Positions 36,074 to 46,976 of a stretch of DNA of 64,000 nt are shown here, piece after piece. Source of the DNA: Batkoa obscura (lineage: Eukaryota; Entomophthoromycota; Entomophthoromycetes; Entomophthorales; Batkoaceae); the NCBI GenBank assembly GCA_030770535.1, contig JASVEC010000026.1:186001-250000 (forward strand). Reading direction: 5' to 3'. Positions within the stretch are counted from its first letter, which is position 1. Every line of letters starts with the position of its first letter. The notes below the pieces were generated by a model. That model made no database searches and had not been told where the DNA came from. It saw only the letters and a list, made by a program, of their open reading frames with translations. The position numbers and the translations under genes are program-made.

Positions 36074-36772
36074 TCAATACCACCTCTTCGATACAGCAGC
36101 AAAATAAGCCAAATACTTAAAAGTAATAGCAATAAATACAGCAATTAAATCCCAATATTTAGGTGCAGGGAATTGAAGCAAATAAGGCAAGCGCATATAA
36201 GCTGGGATCAAGCAGCCAAGATAAAAAACAAAAGTGGTACAATATATATGCCCCTTCAAGTTTTTTTTACGAATATAGTAGATAGCTCCTATCATAGCCC
36301 CCGTTTGAAATAAGCCACCAATAGATATGCCTACTGAAAAACTATTGATACCAGAGTAACGCTCGTTCCAGGTAGTGATTAGACCAAATAAAGTGCTAAG
36401 AAAAGTAGTTAAGAAGCAGAATTTCCCAAGGAATTTATGTAATTCTCGGTAAGGTGAGCCCATATTTGGTACAAAATATAAGTTGATAATACATTGAAGT
36501 GTGATTGTAGTACAGAAAATCAAATGGAAGAATAAGGCGGGACCGGTCTTTTTGTCAAATAATAAGGGTACACCTTTATATAAAGTAAACCATAAAGAGA
36601 GTAAGGAACTAAATAACCAATAAATGTTAAATTGCCCCTTGTATATACTTTTGTTCTTTGGGTTTTTAGCTGATGATGTTTTTGAGTTTGTAAGCTTGGG
36701 CGAGGCTTCGTTATTCAAAATAATACTAGTATTTACAGAGGATTTATTAACTTGAGTGAGAATAGAAGACAT
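36074..36772 (-). CDS. DUF2306-like multi-pass membrane protein
   Basis: Single exon, 232 residues from ATG. A ~45-residue polar N-terminus precedes six or so hydrophobic helices (about 50-70, 78-98, 118-135, 145-165, 178-195, 208-226). Two His positions in the pattern of the DUF2306 family are visible: YRELHKFLGKFCFLTTFLS, and KKNLKGHIYCTTFVFYLGCL followed by IPAYMRL. In DUF2306 proteins these His sit on adjacent helices and have been suggested to bind heme, by analogy with cytochrome b561; no function is proven. The 3' untranslated region must run into the TIR element that ends 14 bp downstream. Confidence 0.75.
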   Translation of the reverse strand: MSSILTQVNKSSVNTSIILNNEASPKLTNSKTSSAKNPKNKSIYKGQFNIYWLFSSLLSLWFTLYKGVPLLFDKKTGPALFFHLIFCTTITLQCIINLYFVPNMGSPYRELHKFLGKFCFLTTFLSTLFGLITTWNERYSGINSFSVGISIGGLFQTGAMIGAIYYIRKKNLKGHIYCTTFVFYLGCLIPAYMRLPYLLQFPAPKYWDLIAVFIAITFKYLAYFAAVSKRWY

Positions 36773-37082
36773 ACTTTTTTGATTTTTTAATTCTAGTTTA
36801 GAGTGCCTTGCTGAGTTTATATACCCTAATTTAATTAGGTTCTTCGATCTTTTATTAGTGAAACAATTGTTTTAAAACTAAAATTAAAACTTTCTCCGAA
36901 ATTAGTCTATTGATTTTTAAGTTTAATTTAGTTTTCATATTTTTTAAACAAGGATAATCAATTTGATAAGTTAAAAATAGACAGAGCTTTCTTAAAATAG
37001 TCTGTAAGCTTTAAAAAGGGTAATTAAGGGATGAAAATAACAGCAGCTACTATTTAATAAACCTTATTAGCCTTTAAACTTA
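36773..37082. other. Upstream region of the DUF2306-like gene
   Basis: 310 bp, presumed promoter; nothing specific recognised. Confidence 0.35.
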
Positions 37083-37473
37083 CAGTCACGTTAGTAGACG
37101 TTGTTTGTTCATTTGAGCCTTTTGGTAGTATTTCAAAACTAGTTAAATTGTTGGGATCAAATTTATGACTGTAAATTTAAGATAAGTTTATCAATATAGT
37201 TTACTACAGACGAATATACTTTTTAGTTGATTGATGCTATTTAAGTGATATTCAAAAAGTATTATAATATTTGAACTGTAATTTTTTAACATGTTGGAAC
37301 ATTAATTCCATTTAAATAGCATCAACCAACTAAAAAGTATATGCGTCTGTAGTAAACTATATTGATAAACTTATCTTAAATTTACAGTCATAAATTTGAT
37401 CCCAACAATTTAACTAGTTTTGAAATACTACCAAAAGGCTCAAATGAACAAACAACGTCTGTTAATGTGACTG
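37083..37473. mobile_element. 391-bp fold-back element with 162-bp inverted arms
   Basis: Arms at 37083-37244 and 37312-37473 are inverted copies with about five mismatches by eye (roughly 97% identical), ending CAGTCAC/GTGACTG. Only 67 bp separate them. No open frame. Left flank is TA, right flank CA. A transcript would fold into a nearly perfect long hairpin. Confidence 0.9.
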
Positions 37474-38233
37474 CACCATAGTTTAAGATCTGTTTATGAC
37501 TTATCAATAAAATAACTTTCCGAATTGCATCTCAAATACTTTCTATGATTTCATTTTTAGTCAAATTGTAACTAGATTTACAAATATATAACATGGTTAA
37601 TAAATAATTCTAGGCAAAATGAAAACATTACTATTAAAATAATCTTATCTTTTCATAATATAGTATGAGCTACCTTTAAATATCTATTACATTTACAAAA
37701 AAGTTTGAAAACATATAATTTAAACAAAAGTTTTATTATTAACTGTAAAAAGAACGAGGGAAAAAACCCAGAAGAATGATTATCGTCATTTGTAGTTAAA
37801 AAATTGAATAAATTAAAAATATAAATAAAATAAAAGTAAACAAATCTAATTTAAAGATAATTTATTTTATATAAAAATGAGTTACTTTTATAGTTCTTGG
37901 ATCTATATTTAAAAGATATTACGTAGATGTATTTACTTTTTAATACGCTGAAATAATTTTGATTATTTCATTTTGGAATTTTTCCAGCTTATTGATATAA
38001 GAACACAAATATTATGATGGATTGATATTTATGAAAGTATAAATTCTTTTAAAAGTGTATTTATTAAAAAGAACAAAATTTATAAAGAATATCTTTGAAT
38101 CTATTATATAAACTATAAAAATATTTTATTAAGTAATTAAATTGTTTTTAATACCTTAATTTTATGTTATAAAAATTATCAAAATAGTACTGAAAAAGTT
38201 TTAGTAATGTGATAAATTTAGTTTTAATTTATT
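37474..38233. other. Intergenic, nothing recognised
   Basis: 760 bp of AT-rich DNA between a fold-back element and an F-box relic. Confidence 0.35.
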
Positions 38234-38600
38234 ATAACCATATCTAATCTAATATTAGATCATCTTTGGTCAGGTTACAAAAAGTCGAGTTCTTTTATTT
38301 AAATGGTATAAGAAGCAATAAATGAGTAAATTTTGTAAAGTTGATATTTGCATCTAGACTTGTATTTAATAAGTAATGCTTTTGATTTTAAGTGCTTCAA
38401 GGTCTGGTAATAAATATATAAAGTTAGTAAACATATTATATTTATTAATAAAATCTATAATTTTAATTTGTTTGATAAATTTACATTAGATTAAAATACA
38501 GCGTTCATTGTGTTTTTCACTATTATTTAAATCAAACTTATAAAAATACCACTATTAAAATGCAGACAATTAGTCCTTTGAGTATCAAATATCTCAAAAA
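38234..38600 (-). pseudogene. C-terminal relic of an F-box/LRR-like gene
   Basis: The minus strand reads FIKQIKIIDFINKYNMFTNF then IYLLPDLEALKIKSI, which lines up with the intact genes' CKSIKQIEI..FTNLLYLFPNLEILRIK region. It continues into a decayed counterpart of the final LLI...NPMIDWVW segment. Stops interrupt it, and no N-terminal F-box part is found upstream in continuous form. Confidence 0.72.
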
Positions 38601-39279
38601 ATTCTGTTCGATTGGATTGGAATTTTTGATCCATCTTTTGACTATTCAAGGATGACTTTTGCTTAGCCAGAGCTAATTGACAAGCAATGTTCATCATAAT
38701 TTAATTTTTCTGTGAAAATTTGGTGAGTATACTCGTTCATAATACTCAAGTGGTAAACTATTGGAACTTTTGATTTCAACTAATTACCTTCCAAGTACTT
38801 GATTAAAAGCATTCAATCTTTGAAATGTTGAAAGGAGCAAAGCTCTTAAATATTTTATTTCTAACTACAATAAGGATGAAAAAAGGATAAGACAAATTTA
38901 AAGCAGAGTACTGTGTATCAAATTTAGAACAAGAATTCTAATTCAGATAGACTATTTTTAGACATAAGCAGACTGCATTTAGAGGCTTTAAATTCAAGCT
39001 TAGATAAACTTGTCCATCCAAAAAAGATAGATGAAAAAGTAGTAAGAGTGTAAATACATTATCAGCAAAAAGCTTCGTGCATAAGTAGATTTTCACCATC
39101 ATATTAATATAATAAAGAGCCAAGAGAAAGAAGGTAAGAATGAAGTGCAATATTCAACTAATGTTGAAAGAGTAACATCTTTAAACAGGTAAAGCAAGAA
39201 ATAAGCTTTGTAAAATAGAAATAATTGGAGACAGTGGATGATAATTTTATTTTTAGACAAACTTTAGCTATAAATCATA
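38601..39279. other. Intergenic, possibly more decayed F-box sequence
   Basis: Open frames are short and do not match the family clearly. A 70-codon frame at 38938-39150 is not convincing. Confidence 0.3.
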
Positions 39280-39379
39280 TGAGGATGTATTTTTTTGTTA
39301 AAGAATTTTACTAACAATATTTCCGTTCAAATAGCGCTTAAAAAATAGAAAAAGTGATAAAACCAAAAAAACACCCCTA
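39280..39379 (+). mobile_element. ~100-bp TIR element (MITE family 1), copy 5
   Basis: TGAGGATGTATTTTTTTGTT at one end and AACCAAAAAAACACCCCT at the other, with the AGCGCTT centre. Confidence 0.88.
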
Positions 39380-39539
39380 TATAATTAAAATGTTTCTATT
39401 ATTATTATATTATAATTTTTTAGTAGTTTAGTGTTTATATAAAAAATATGTTAGGAAATTTTAAGCAAGTTTTGAAATTATTTAAGTGACTAATATTCAT
39501 AAAAATTAATTATTAAAAAAAGTATTAATTTATAATATA

Positions 39540-39639
39540 TGGGGGTGTTTTTTTAGCTTCATTGTTTTTTCCATTTTTTAAGCGCTATTTGAGTGGAAAG
39601 ATTGTTAGTAAAATTATTAAGCAAAAAAATACATCCCCA
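39540..39639 (-). mobile_element. ~100-bp TIR element (MITE family 1), copy 6
   Basis: Reverse-oriented copy only 160 bp from copy 5. TGGGGGTGTTTTTTTAG and AAAATACATCCCCA ends lie between TA dinucleotides. Confidence 0.9.
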
Positions 39640-39778
39640 TATATACTGTATAATTTGTATATAATAGTAATGCATTATAAAAACATATTGAATTTGAAAT
39701 GTAGAAAACATAATTTAAAATAAATTTACTAAATGATTAAAAAGTGTTTTATCATTGTTATAAGTTATAAACATTATA

Positions 39779-41094
39779 ATTTATTATATCCACATCCAAT
39801 TTATCATTAGATTACAATTAATTCATTATAAAAAGTTGTCCTCTTAAAGCTAACATGGGTAATAATTAATAACGGAGTAAAAAAGGCAAAATTAAAATTT
39901 ATATTTCCATTTAAATCATATTCATCAGTGTAATCAAGATGAAGTACTTGTAAGTTTGGAAATAAGAATAAAAGATTTGAAATCCTGTTGTATCTATTAA
40001 AAAATTACTAAATTCAATGCTTGATAAATTTACTTTGTATTGAATTATACTCTTCATTGAACTTCTTGCAACTATTTAATTCAAACTTATTAAGTACACT
40101 AGTATAAAAGCCTACATCCCCAATAAAAATAGATTGAATGTGTAACAATAAACAAATTGAATGTAATAATTGTTGGGAAAATCAAATAGCAATAAATATC
40201 TTCTTTAATGATAATAATTTTAAAAAATCATTATTGATCTGATGTTTAAATTGAAATAACCTAACATAACGACTTTGCTTTTTATTATTAAACTGGCGTT
40301 ATCCTCAGTTGTATTGCTATCAAAATATTTTCCTGAGTAATCTACCATTTATATAATCCTCAATTAATTTAAAAGATCAAAATATTTGATATTAAAATTA
40401 CGAACAAGTCTTCCTCTAATTATTAGCTGCAAATTGGAAATAAACTTTAAATTCAGGCTATTTTGGGTAGCAGTAACAATATGATTATCAGCTTCTAAAA
40501 ATAACACTTTTAAATTGTTAAACTCTGTTTTAATTAAATCTAATTTGTCGCAGTTTAAATCAGTACAAGAAAGTAATTTCAAAGACTTTAAGTTATTTGG
40601 ACTTAAATATCTAACAATGCCTCTAATAAATGTATCACTCCTTCGTATTCAAGCACTTCAAATTGATTTAAATAACCTAAAAATATATTTAATGATGATG
40701 GAAAGTTACTTAGTTGTAAAATCAATTTTTTTAACCTTGATAATTTCAACTCTAGCAACTCAAATTTCATATCAATTTCATTACCAGGCGTAGTCACATA
40801 CTCTATTGATTTTATATTTGGACAATAATTCAAATAATTAATGATTGTACTATTTATGTTAATATGTCTCATCAGTTGACCATTTTCTTTAATGAACTTC
40901 AGCTGATAGTACCAGTATTTATCAAATCCTTCTTGGTTATAGACTGAGAAAGTTAAGTTGTGCCTGATAACTCTATTGACAATCCCAAACAAATATTTAC
41001 TCAAAAAGCGGTGCTTAAAGAGCTCAACTGGATCTGATAGTTTGAAGATTCCTTCTAATAAAAGATCTGGTAACAAATCGAATTTTAGTGGCAT
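39779..41094 (-). pseudogene. F-box/LRR-like gene, recently broken
   Basis: The N-terminal 163 codons are intact (MPLKFDLLPDLLLEGIFKLS ... VLEYEG). A frame change near 40605 follows, after which the next section continues in another frame (LKSLKLLSCTDLNCDKLDLI to FNIKYFDLLN). More decayed pieces run on to about 39780, where the usual C-terminal segment ends. Overall length and order match the intact 442-444-codon genes, so this is a full-length copy with a few disabling changes. It could still express the N-terminal F-box part alone. Confidence 0.85.
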
Positions 41095-43059
41095 CTTTAG
41101 GTAAAACGAGAATGTTAAAAATTAAAAATGGCTCCTTTATATACGTTTATATACCTTTGATTTATAATATCATTTTTATAGTTTAACTTAGTATAAGAAT
41201 TTAATAAAATATCATACGCATTTGATTAAACAGCGGTAAATATCAATTATTATTAACTAAATTATGATAAATATCAATCACTACAAGATCAATCATGATT
41301 TTATCATGATAAACATCAAATATCATCGAATAAATAATAATAAGCAGGTATTATTAAGCAAGTAATTATAAAAACCTTTATTAATAATCGATCATTAAAG
41401 GTTTCGTTTATTAACTTTTAGATAAAGGAATTAGCTTCTATCACTTCTAGTTTATCAAATAATTTTGAAATAAGATGTACTTTATAATAAAATAAGCTTC
41501 AGGGTCGATCTACACTTTATTATTATTAGCATACAATTCCATAACAAATACAAGCCTATAAAAAATAAATACAACTAATGTATTATTTAAAGCTATAAAA
41601 CATATATTACAACTATAGCTTGAATTCTTTAGCTTCATTTCTCTCATAACAATAAAATTGAGTTGATGTCAAATTCAATAATAATATCCTTTTTTTCGAG
41701 GAATAATTTATTGTGATTAGTTTCATAACGAAAAGTTTAACACAGTGTTATTATTATTTATGGCACTCTTATATTAAAATACTTTTAATTTTAAATATTA
41801 GTGAGATTGTAACATAACAAATTTAAAGTTTATACTAAGGCCAATTGAATCAGAAATACAACAATTTGTTTAACTTCATATAATGATAGTATTATTAAAC
41901 AGTTTATAAAATCTTAACGCTTACTACATTGCGTTACACAATTTCTTTTATTATTAAAATTCAGCATAAGTCTAGTTATTTTGTAAAGCACCTACTTTCA
42001 ACTATATGTTTAAAATATACAAATAGCAAATTACTTTTGAAATGCCATTGTTGCTTGATGTAGTTGTTATTACTATAATTATTCAATTTGATAAGTATAT
42101 AGTGTTTAGGGAAGGCTTTTAAAATGATAATCATTAGGTCACCAGTATATTAATCACTTTTTTATTATGAATAGTTTCTCCAATTTGAACTTCTAATATT
42201 CATAACTATGCCATCAATTTCCTCAAAGTTTAATTAATTCTATTTGCATTTTTAAACTAATAATAACATTACATTCAATACTACTTTATCCTTATTTTAA
42301 GCTTCTTATAAAATTTCAAACATTCTTTGAGTTGTTCAAACTTAACAATGTTTATATTAACCAATCCCTTTTTAAAACAAAAGCAAAGTTTTTTATCTTC
42401 TACTAAAAATAATAGTATTGTATACTACTTGGCTTTAGAGAAAACTGATATGGTCTAAGGGAAGTACTTGAATCTTGGGTCCAAAGCAATGGCTTTTGCT
42501 TTAACATGTCTTTTTATATCAAATATCATTTTTTTGATTCTCCTATTTTTTGCTTACCAACAGTTATATAAAATCATCTTAGTACAACCATTAAATCTAA
42601 ATGTTAAGTCAAAATACGCCCAGTTTACAATTTTACTCTCATTTTAATATCGTCTCTTTTTTTAATACTCTTAGATATTCATACTTACTCAATACTGTGT
42701 AAAAACGTTGAACATTGTTTACAGTCAACCTTAATCATTTCATTAAGTTTTATTTTAATATTAAATAAGTTAATAATGGACACATAGCTATAATTTTATT
42801 ACTATTGGTTCAATGAGAAAATATTTAATTTATTTAGAAGTAAATAATTTTTTTTACAAAGTAGTAAGTTGATTTTTAAAAAGGTTTTATCAAAGTTTAG
42901 AAAACGTTAAGTAAGGATTATAGTTAAAGTAAATTATATAATAGTACAAAAGTAAAGTTAAAGATTAGTATGCTAGTTCAGATATTTAAAAAAAAGGAAA
43001 TTAAAACGTAAAAAATGAAGACAAATGCTTTATTAAGCTAATGATAGCCCAATGCTAAC
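41095..43059. other. Intergenic, nothing recognised
   Basis: Almost 2 kb of AT-rich DNA between two F-box family members. A cluster of TATCATGATAAA/AAATATCA motifs near 41230-41340 is noticeable, but no gene or shared repeat was found. Confidence 0.35.
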
Positions 43060-44388
43060 TTATTGTTGCCACATCCAATCTATCATTGTATTATGTCTTA
43101 AATGATGATAAAACTCTGAATCTCTGTAATAAATAGATATAACAAGTAATAGAGGAGTAGTAAGAGTAAGTCCAATTTTCGAGCCTGGGGTTGGGCCCAT
43201 TAGGTTAATGCCTTTAATTCGAAGTATCTCAAGGTTTGGGAACAGATATAAAAGGTTAGTAAATGCCTTATATTCAATACTAAAATCACTGATTTTAATT
43301 TGCTTTATAAATCTACATTGTATTGACTTATATTTTTGATTATACGCTTTGCTATTATTTAAATCGAGTTCAGTAAACATAACTTTATCAGAATTTAAAG
43401 GATTAATATGAATACTTTGGATGTGTGGTACCAAAGAAATTGAACGTAGTAATTCTTTTGATAAGCCAGCAATATGTATTTTCTTTAGCTTGGATAGTTT
43501 CAAAAAATCATAACTAATTCCGCACCTTGGATCAAAGCGACCTAGTGTATTAATATTACTACCTTCAATTAACTTTAACTTCTCTTCTTTGTAGTCATTT
43601 TCAAAATAAGCACCCATGGCGTCTACTAACTTTATGCTATTAAATTTATAAAGGTTGCCAAAATATTTAATCTCAGAATAATTACAAAAACCTTTTTCAA
43701 TTTTTAATTTTAAATTAGTAACAAAATCAATATTTGAATTAACTTGAGCAGGATCAATAAGTGAAATGCCTGACTTTAGCTGCAATACTTTTAACTTATT
43801 GAATTCTGTTTTAATAATATCCAATCCGTTATAATCCAAATGGTCATAAGAATGTATTCTCAATGATTTTAAACAATCTGGATTTAAATAGTCTATAATG
43901 TCTTTAATAACTATGTTGTTTCCTTCATATTTAAATACTTCTATTTGATTTAAATGACTTTTAAATATATTTAATAATTCTGAACGTCCTCTCAGCTCCA
44001 AAACCAACTTTTTCAATCTTGATAATTTTAACTTTATCAACTGTAATCCCATATCAGTATTAATATCAGTATCATAATAATCTCTATCTTCAAACTTAAT
44101 TGATTTTAAGTTTGGACAGTAATTTAAATAATTAATAGTTCTTTTACCTATATTAATATGCTTCATTAGTTTTCCATTTTGTTTGATAAACTTTGCTTGA
44201 TAATGTTGAAGCTTATAAAATTTCTTTTCGTTGTAAATCGAATAAGTTAAATTAGATTCAATAGTTCTATTTACAATTCCAAATAAATGTTTACTCAAAT
44301 AACGTAACTCAAACAGCTCCACTGGATCCAATAGCTCAAAAATTTCTTCTAGTAAGAGATCAGATAATAAATCGAAGCTTAATGACAT
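43060..44388 (-). CDS. F-box/LRR-like protein, family member A (intact)
   Basis: Intronless, 442 residues. The start MSLSFDLLSDLLLEEIFELL followed by DPVELFELRYLSKHLFGIVN has the spacing of an F-box (LP-x-x-LLxxIFxxLDPxxLxxLRxLSK). The rest is a run of irregular leucine-rich segments (SRLKKLVLEL, LKSLRIHSY, KLKVLQLKSG, LFPNLEILRIKG) suggesting a curved LRR-like solenoid. The end has the family signature LLLVISIYYRDSEFYHHL..IDWMW. By analogy with F-box/LRR proteins it would recruit targets to an SCF ubiquitin ligase through Skp1, but the F-box match is by eye and weak. It is intronless while neighbouring housekeeping genes have many introns. Closest relatives are the genes at 48.2 and 50.8 kb. 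Confidence 0.75.
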   Translation of the reverse strand: MSLSFDLLSDLLLEEIFELLDPVELFELRYLSKHLFGIVNRTIESNLTYSIYNEKKFYKLQHYQAKFIKQNGKLMKHINIGKRTINYLNYCPNLKSIKFEDRDYYDTDINTDMGLQLIKLKLSRLKKLVLELRGRSELLNIFKSHLNQIEVFKYEGNNIVIKDIIDYLNPDCLKSLRIHSYDHLDYNGLDIIKTEFNKLKVLQLKSGISLIDPAQVNSNIDFVTNLKLKIEKGFCNYSEIKYFGNLYKFNSIKLVDAMGAYFENDYKEEKLKLIEGSNINTLGRFDPRCGISYDFLKLSKLKKIHIAGLSKELLRSISLVPHIQSIHINPLNSDKVMFTELDLNNSKAYNQKYKSIQCRFIKQIKISDFSIEYKAFTNLLYLFPNLEILRIKGINLMGPTPGSKIGLTLTTPLLLVISIYYRDSEFYHHLRHNTMIDWMWQQ

Positions 44389-45185
44389 TTGGTAGGAAAC
44401 TAAAATAAAAATAAAAGGTAAAAAAGATTTACTTGTTTATAAAGCACAACACGATCTTCAAAATAGCATTGGCATGATATCAAGAAAGCACAAAGCCCAA
44501 GTGTCACACTAATCAAAAGTATAAGGTTATTTCTAAAGAAGTCCTGCTTTTGGGCAAATCCACTTGGGTAAGGGTGTAGAATTGCTACAGTCGATTTTTT
44601 TACATGAAAAGGATTTTGTTTTTAAACAAAAGATATTTCTATTGAAACTAGTAACCTTTTTGTTATTTTTGCCCGGGAGAGGGATACTACTTTGGACACG
44701 ACCTTATAAGTCGAAATACAGAATTTTTTTTATAGAAATAGTTGCAGTCAGATTTATAAGGATTTATTTTAAAAGCGTTTTATACAGTTTAATTGGGATT
44801 TCCAGATTAAGAAAAGTAAATTTTATCATTAAATTTATGATTTATAAAGAATTAAAAAAAAGATGTGATGGTTTTAATAAATAAAAAGCAATTTATAAAG
44901 CTTAATTTGCAATCCTCCTGCATTTGATAACTGTTTGGATACTTTAAATTATGATTTTTGTAATTTGTTTTAGTATTTTTATCAAAAAGGTCTCAATAGT
45001 CATTAAAATTTTTAACTAAATTTAACTACAGGGCAAAATTAAAAATGATGATAAATGTATAGTATAATAATACAAAATATTTAAAAAAATCTTTTAAACA
45101 TCTATTTTAATATTAAAATTTATTAAAAATGTTTTTAAATAAATTAAATAGCATTGATTTATTTGATAAAGATACAAATACTAAC
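44389..45185. other. Intergenic, upstream of F-box gene A
   Basis: About 800 bp. It contains a weak inverted motif (GCCCAAGTG near 44495 and CACTTGGGT near 44560) and an unconvincing 106-codon frame on the plus strand. Confidence 0.35.
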
Positions 45186-45644
45186 TGTGAAAGTTGGTAC
45201 TCAGTGGTAGGAGTTAAAAGCAGTTCTTGCTTGATTAACTTGTCTTGAGTTGAACGGTCTTAGTTTATGTGACTAAGATAGACTTAAATTAATAAGAATA
45301 GTGCGCAATAGGCTATGAACTATGTAAAACAAATAGAATAGATAATACTACTGTAAAATCTATGTAAGATATTGTCAGAAAGACTTAGTGGCTTTATTAA
45401 TGGTACGATATCAGGGAGTAATTCAGTTAAAAAGCCTCGAGTTATCATGTTGAAGAATCTCTTTTGTACTCCAACAAGTATGGATATCAAAACGAGATAA
45501 TATTCTTTGCAATATGAAGTTATAAATTCTCGCAGTAAATCAAAATAAGGGACTAACTTGATTGTGTTTGAACTTGAGAACACAGCAACTTAAGTGATTG
45601 TTGTGTTATAATCAATTCGAGAGCTAATAAACCAATATATCACA
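45186..45644 (+). mobile_element. Solo-LTR-like repeat, copy A
   Basis: 459-bp repeat bounded by TGTGA..TCACA, with TAAC immediately before and after it, consistent with a 4-bp target duplication. A second, inverted copy lies at 52866-53327 and is about nine-tenths identical by eye. The size, TG..CA ends and flanking duplication fit a solo LTR of a Ty3- or Copia-type retrotransposon; no internal retroelement region is present. The family cannot be decided. Moderately old. Confidence 0.65.
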
Positions 45645-45835
45645 TAACTAGATTTACAAGAATTAAAATTAAAAATAAGCATATATTTCAAAATATTTTA
45701 AATAAAAAAGTTAATATTAAAATATCTGCAGTTATGCTAAGTATAAACTACTTTATTTTAATTTTAAAAACATAATAAAAAAATTTTATATTAATAAATA
45801 TAAAAATCAAAAAATTATAAATTTATTTATCTAAA

Positions 45836-45937
45836 TGGGGATATATTTTTGTGTTTAAGAATCTTCTTACTAACAATTCTTCCACTCAAACAGTGCTAAA
45901 AGATGGAAAAAGTGATGAAGCCAAAAAAACACCCCTA
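45836..45937 (+). mobile_element. ~100-bp TIR element (MITE family 1), copy 7
   Basis: TGGGGATATATTTTTGTG and GCCAAAAAAACACCCCT ends around the family core, first of five copies within 1.15 kb. Confidence 0.87.
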
Positions 45938-45972
45938 AATAAAACTTATACTAGTTATTACAAAAATTAATA

Positions 45973-46072
45973 TGAGATATATCTTTTTGTTTAAGAATTT
46001 TACTAACAATCTTTCCACTCAAATAGCACTTAAAAAATACAAAAAATAATGAAACCAAAAAAAATACCCCTA
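45973..46072 (+). mobile_element. ~100-bp TIR element (MITE family 1), copy 8
   Basis: Same orientation as copy 7 and only 35 bp from it; AT-shifted at both ends. Confidence 0.82.
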
Positions 46073-46077
46073 ATATT

Positions 46078-46480
46078 TAATAATTAAAGTTAAAAGCAGT
46101 TTTTATTTGATTAACTGGTTATAGGTTAAAAAAACTAGCTTATATAACTAAAGTAAACTTAAATTAGTAAAAATAATATATAATAAGCTATGGATTATAT
46201 AAAACAAATAAAATAAAAAATATTATAAAACTTGATAGTTTTATTAAAAAGTATAATATCAAAAAATAATTTAATAAAAAGCTTTAAATTGTTATATGAG
46301 GATGTTTTTTTTGGTTTCATTATTTTTTCCATTTTTTAAGTGCTATTTGAGTGGAAAGATTGTTAGTAAAATTCTTAAACAAAAAATACATCCTCATGTT
46401 AAGAAATATTTTAATATTTTAATTAAATAGATATATATACAAAATATAACAATAGTTATTTTTTCTAATTAAATGACAAA
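46078..46480 (+). mobile_element. Strongly AT-shifted relic of the solo-LTR family, copy C
   Basis: From AGTTAAAAGCAG onwards the sequence tracks copy A segment by segment, with most G and C positions replaced by A or T. It is interrupted by short element copy 9 (46297-46396), after which the match resumes (TTAAGAAAT against TTGAAGAAT). The right limit is uncertain. It looks much older than copies A and B, or shaped by C-to-T mutation. Confidence 0.55.
46297..46396 (-). mobile_element. ~100-bp TIR element (MITE family 1), copy 9
   Basis: TGAGGATGTTTTTTTTGG and AAAAATACATCCTCA ends. Inserted in LTR relic C with TA on the left and TG on the right, which supports a 2-bp target duplication. Confidence 0.88.
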
Positions 46481-46589
46481 AATTTTTACAACAAATTCAA
46501 ATAAAAAACTTTGAATTAATTATATCTGAATTTAAAAACTTAATAGCTTTTAATAGTAAAATTACCTGAAGTTAATTAAATTTATTATA

Positions 46590-46690
46590 TAGAGATGTAT
46601 TTTATTGTTTAAGAATTTTACTAATAATTTTTCCGCTCGAATGGTGCTTAAAAAATAAAAAAATAACGAAACCAAAAAAAATATCACCAC
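46590..46690 (+). mobile_element. ~100-bp TIR element (MITE family 1), copy 10
   Basis: Diverged, AT-shifted copy with TTTAAGAATTTTACTAATAA and the AACCAAAAAAAATATCACC end. Confidence 0.8.
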
Positions 46691-46875
46691 GTAAATCATA
46701 ATTAATTTAATTATGAAACTGTAATTAATTTTATAATCAATTCAAACAATTATTATATCATAGTTAATTATAAAGCTGGTAAAACAATATTTTACATTAT
46801 TATATCGTTAAAGAAAGAGTTATATAATAATCAGTTAAAAAATTGTTTTAATATTAAAACTAATTTTTAAAAATA

Positions 46876-46976
46876 TGAGGGCGTTTTTTTTGGCTTCATT
46901 ATTTTTTGTATTTTTTAAGCGCTATTTCAGCGGAAAGATTATTAGTAAAATTCTTAAACAATAAAATACATCCCCA
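46876..46976 (-). mobile_element. ~100-bp TIR element (MITE family 1), copy 11
   Basis: Ends TGAGGGCGTTTTTTTTGG and AAAATACATCCCCA, flanked by TA on both sides. Confidence 0.87.

Noticed and set aside
41230-41340. Cluster of TATCATGATAAA-like motifs as a possible regulatory array
   Set aside because: Spacing is irregular and the motif is close to what this base composition produces by chance.
44564-44884. 106-codon hydrophobic/basic open frame
   Set aside because: No family match, no splice partners, biased AT-rich composition; likely chance.
45320-45583. 87-codon open frame, and its inverted counterpart at 52962-53144
   Set aside because: Both lie inside the LTR-like repeat and are not conserved as a frame between the two copies.
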